From positions 1 to 6,194 of the forward strand of contig JAGAFQ010000058.1 of the NCBI GenBank assembly GCA_017612495.1: 6,194 bases of DNA, given 5' to 3'. Positions 5,936 through 6,194 of this stretch are shown piece by piece. Each line of letters opens with the position of its first letter. Positions within the stretch are counted from its first letter, which is position 1. A program made the translations under genes and the position numbers. The notes beneath the pieces are model-generated. The model was given only the letters and a program-made list of their open reading frames with translations, searched no databases and was not told where the DNA came from. The DNA is from Clostridia bacterium (GTDB lineage Bacteria > Bacillota > Clostridia > Oscillospirales > CAG-272).

Positions 5936-6194
5936 AGAAACATTTTGTTTTAGCACTCTTATTCGTGTGTGCATTTCTGGTAACGTTCGCAGGATGTACT
6001 CATAAAAATAAGACAGCGGAAGGGTCGGGGGATCAGACAGCCATAACCTTTGATCCCGCAGAGGTGATGCATGAGCCGGGAAAGCTTCTGATCACTTACG
6101 GCGACAAGACCATTGAAGCCAGGAAGAATAATGTGTCCTGGGCATACGCGATAGATGATGAAAAATGGGGATCCGTGGATTTTAAGGGTATGCC
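5932..6194 (+). CDS. Putative lipoprotein of unknown function (C-terminus cut off by window edge)
   Basis: The frame from the ATG at 5932 is open to the window edge and gives 87 residues. It begins with a lipoprotein signal peptide: MKKH, then a hydrophobic stretch (residues 5-20) and a lipobox ending T-F-A-G-C22, so C22 would be lipid-modified after signal peptidase II cleavage. Phe at the -3 position is less common than Leu but acceptable. After the cysteine comes a short polar linker and the start of a soluble domain (around ITFDPAEVMHEPGKLLITYG) that I do not recognise. AGGGGAG at 5923-5929 lies two to three bases before the ATG, an unusually tight spacing. The start overlaps the tdk stop codon in an ATGA, so translation coupled to tdk is likely. 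The protein would sit on the outer face of the cytoplasmic membrane and could be a substrate of the Lnt encoded at 2393-3943. Confidence 0.8.
   Translation, partial: MKKHFVLALLFVCAFLVTFAGCTHKNKTAEGSGDQTAITFDPAEVMHEPGKLLITYGDKTIEARKNNVSWAYAIDDEKWGSVDFKGM

Noticed and set aside
5483..5974. Open frame of 163 codons on the minus strand opposite tdk
   Set aside because: It is antisense to a well-supported thymidine kinase and to the lipoprotein start, and shows no recognisable motif.

Overview
The window looks like an ordinary chromosomal segment from a Bacillota-type bacterium, probably of the class Clostridia. The evidence is moderate GC (mid-40s percent by eye), strong purine-rich ribosome binding sites (GGAGG, AAGGAGG, GGGAGG), sigma-A-like -35/-10 promoters, compact transcription units ending in hairpin plus T-run terminators, and the gene families present. 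The phylum assignment is inferred from style and gene content, not from a marker gene.

Layout, left to right. (1) Positions 1-460, minus strand: the N-terminal 153 residues of a PHP-domain phosphatase of the histidinol-phosphatase (HisJ) type, running off the left edge. (2) Positions 461-585: a divergent promoter region with one extended -10 promoter facing each way. (3) Positions 586-2360, plus strand: oligoendopeptidase F (M3 metallopeptidase), split into two reading frames by one apparent missing base near 1981-1984. (4) Positions 2365-2394: a bidirectional terminator shared with the convergent gene. (5) Positions 2393-3943, minus strand: apolipoprotein N-acyltransferase (Lnt). (6) Positions 3944-4070: a second divergent promoter region containing a 30-bp dyad whose arms hold the -35 elements of both promoters. 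(7) Positions 4071-5207, plus strand: an unrecognised protein with an N-terminal zinc ribbon and six predicted membrane segments, followed by a terminator. (8) Positions 5251-6194, plus strand: a near-consensus promoter, thymidine kinase (tdk), and a lipoprotein gene that overlaps tdk by four bases and runs off the right edge.

The genes do not form one pathway. They cover peptide breakdown (PepF), lipoprotein maturation (Lnt), thymidine salvage (Tdk), a possible histidine-biosynthesis or related phosphatase, and two envelope proteins of unknown role. The only functional link visible is that the terminal lipoprotein would be a plausible Lnt substrate. I found no mobile element, CRISPR array, tRNA, rRNA or riboswitch, and no convincing undescribed system. 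The items most worth checking are the pepF frameshift, the symmetric operator-like element between lnt and the zinc-ribbon gene, and the coupling of tdk to a lipoprotein.
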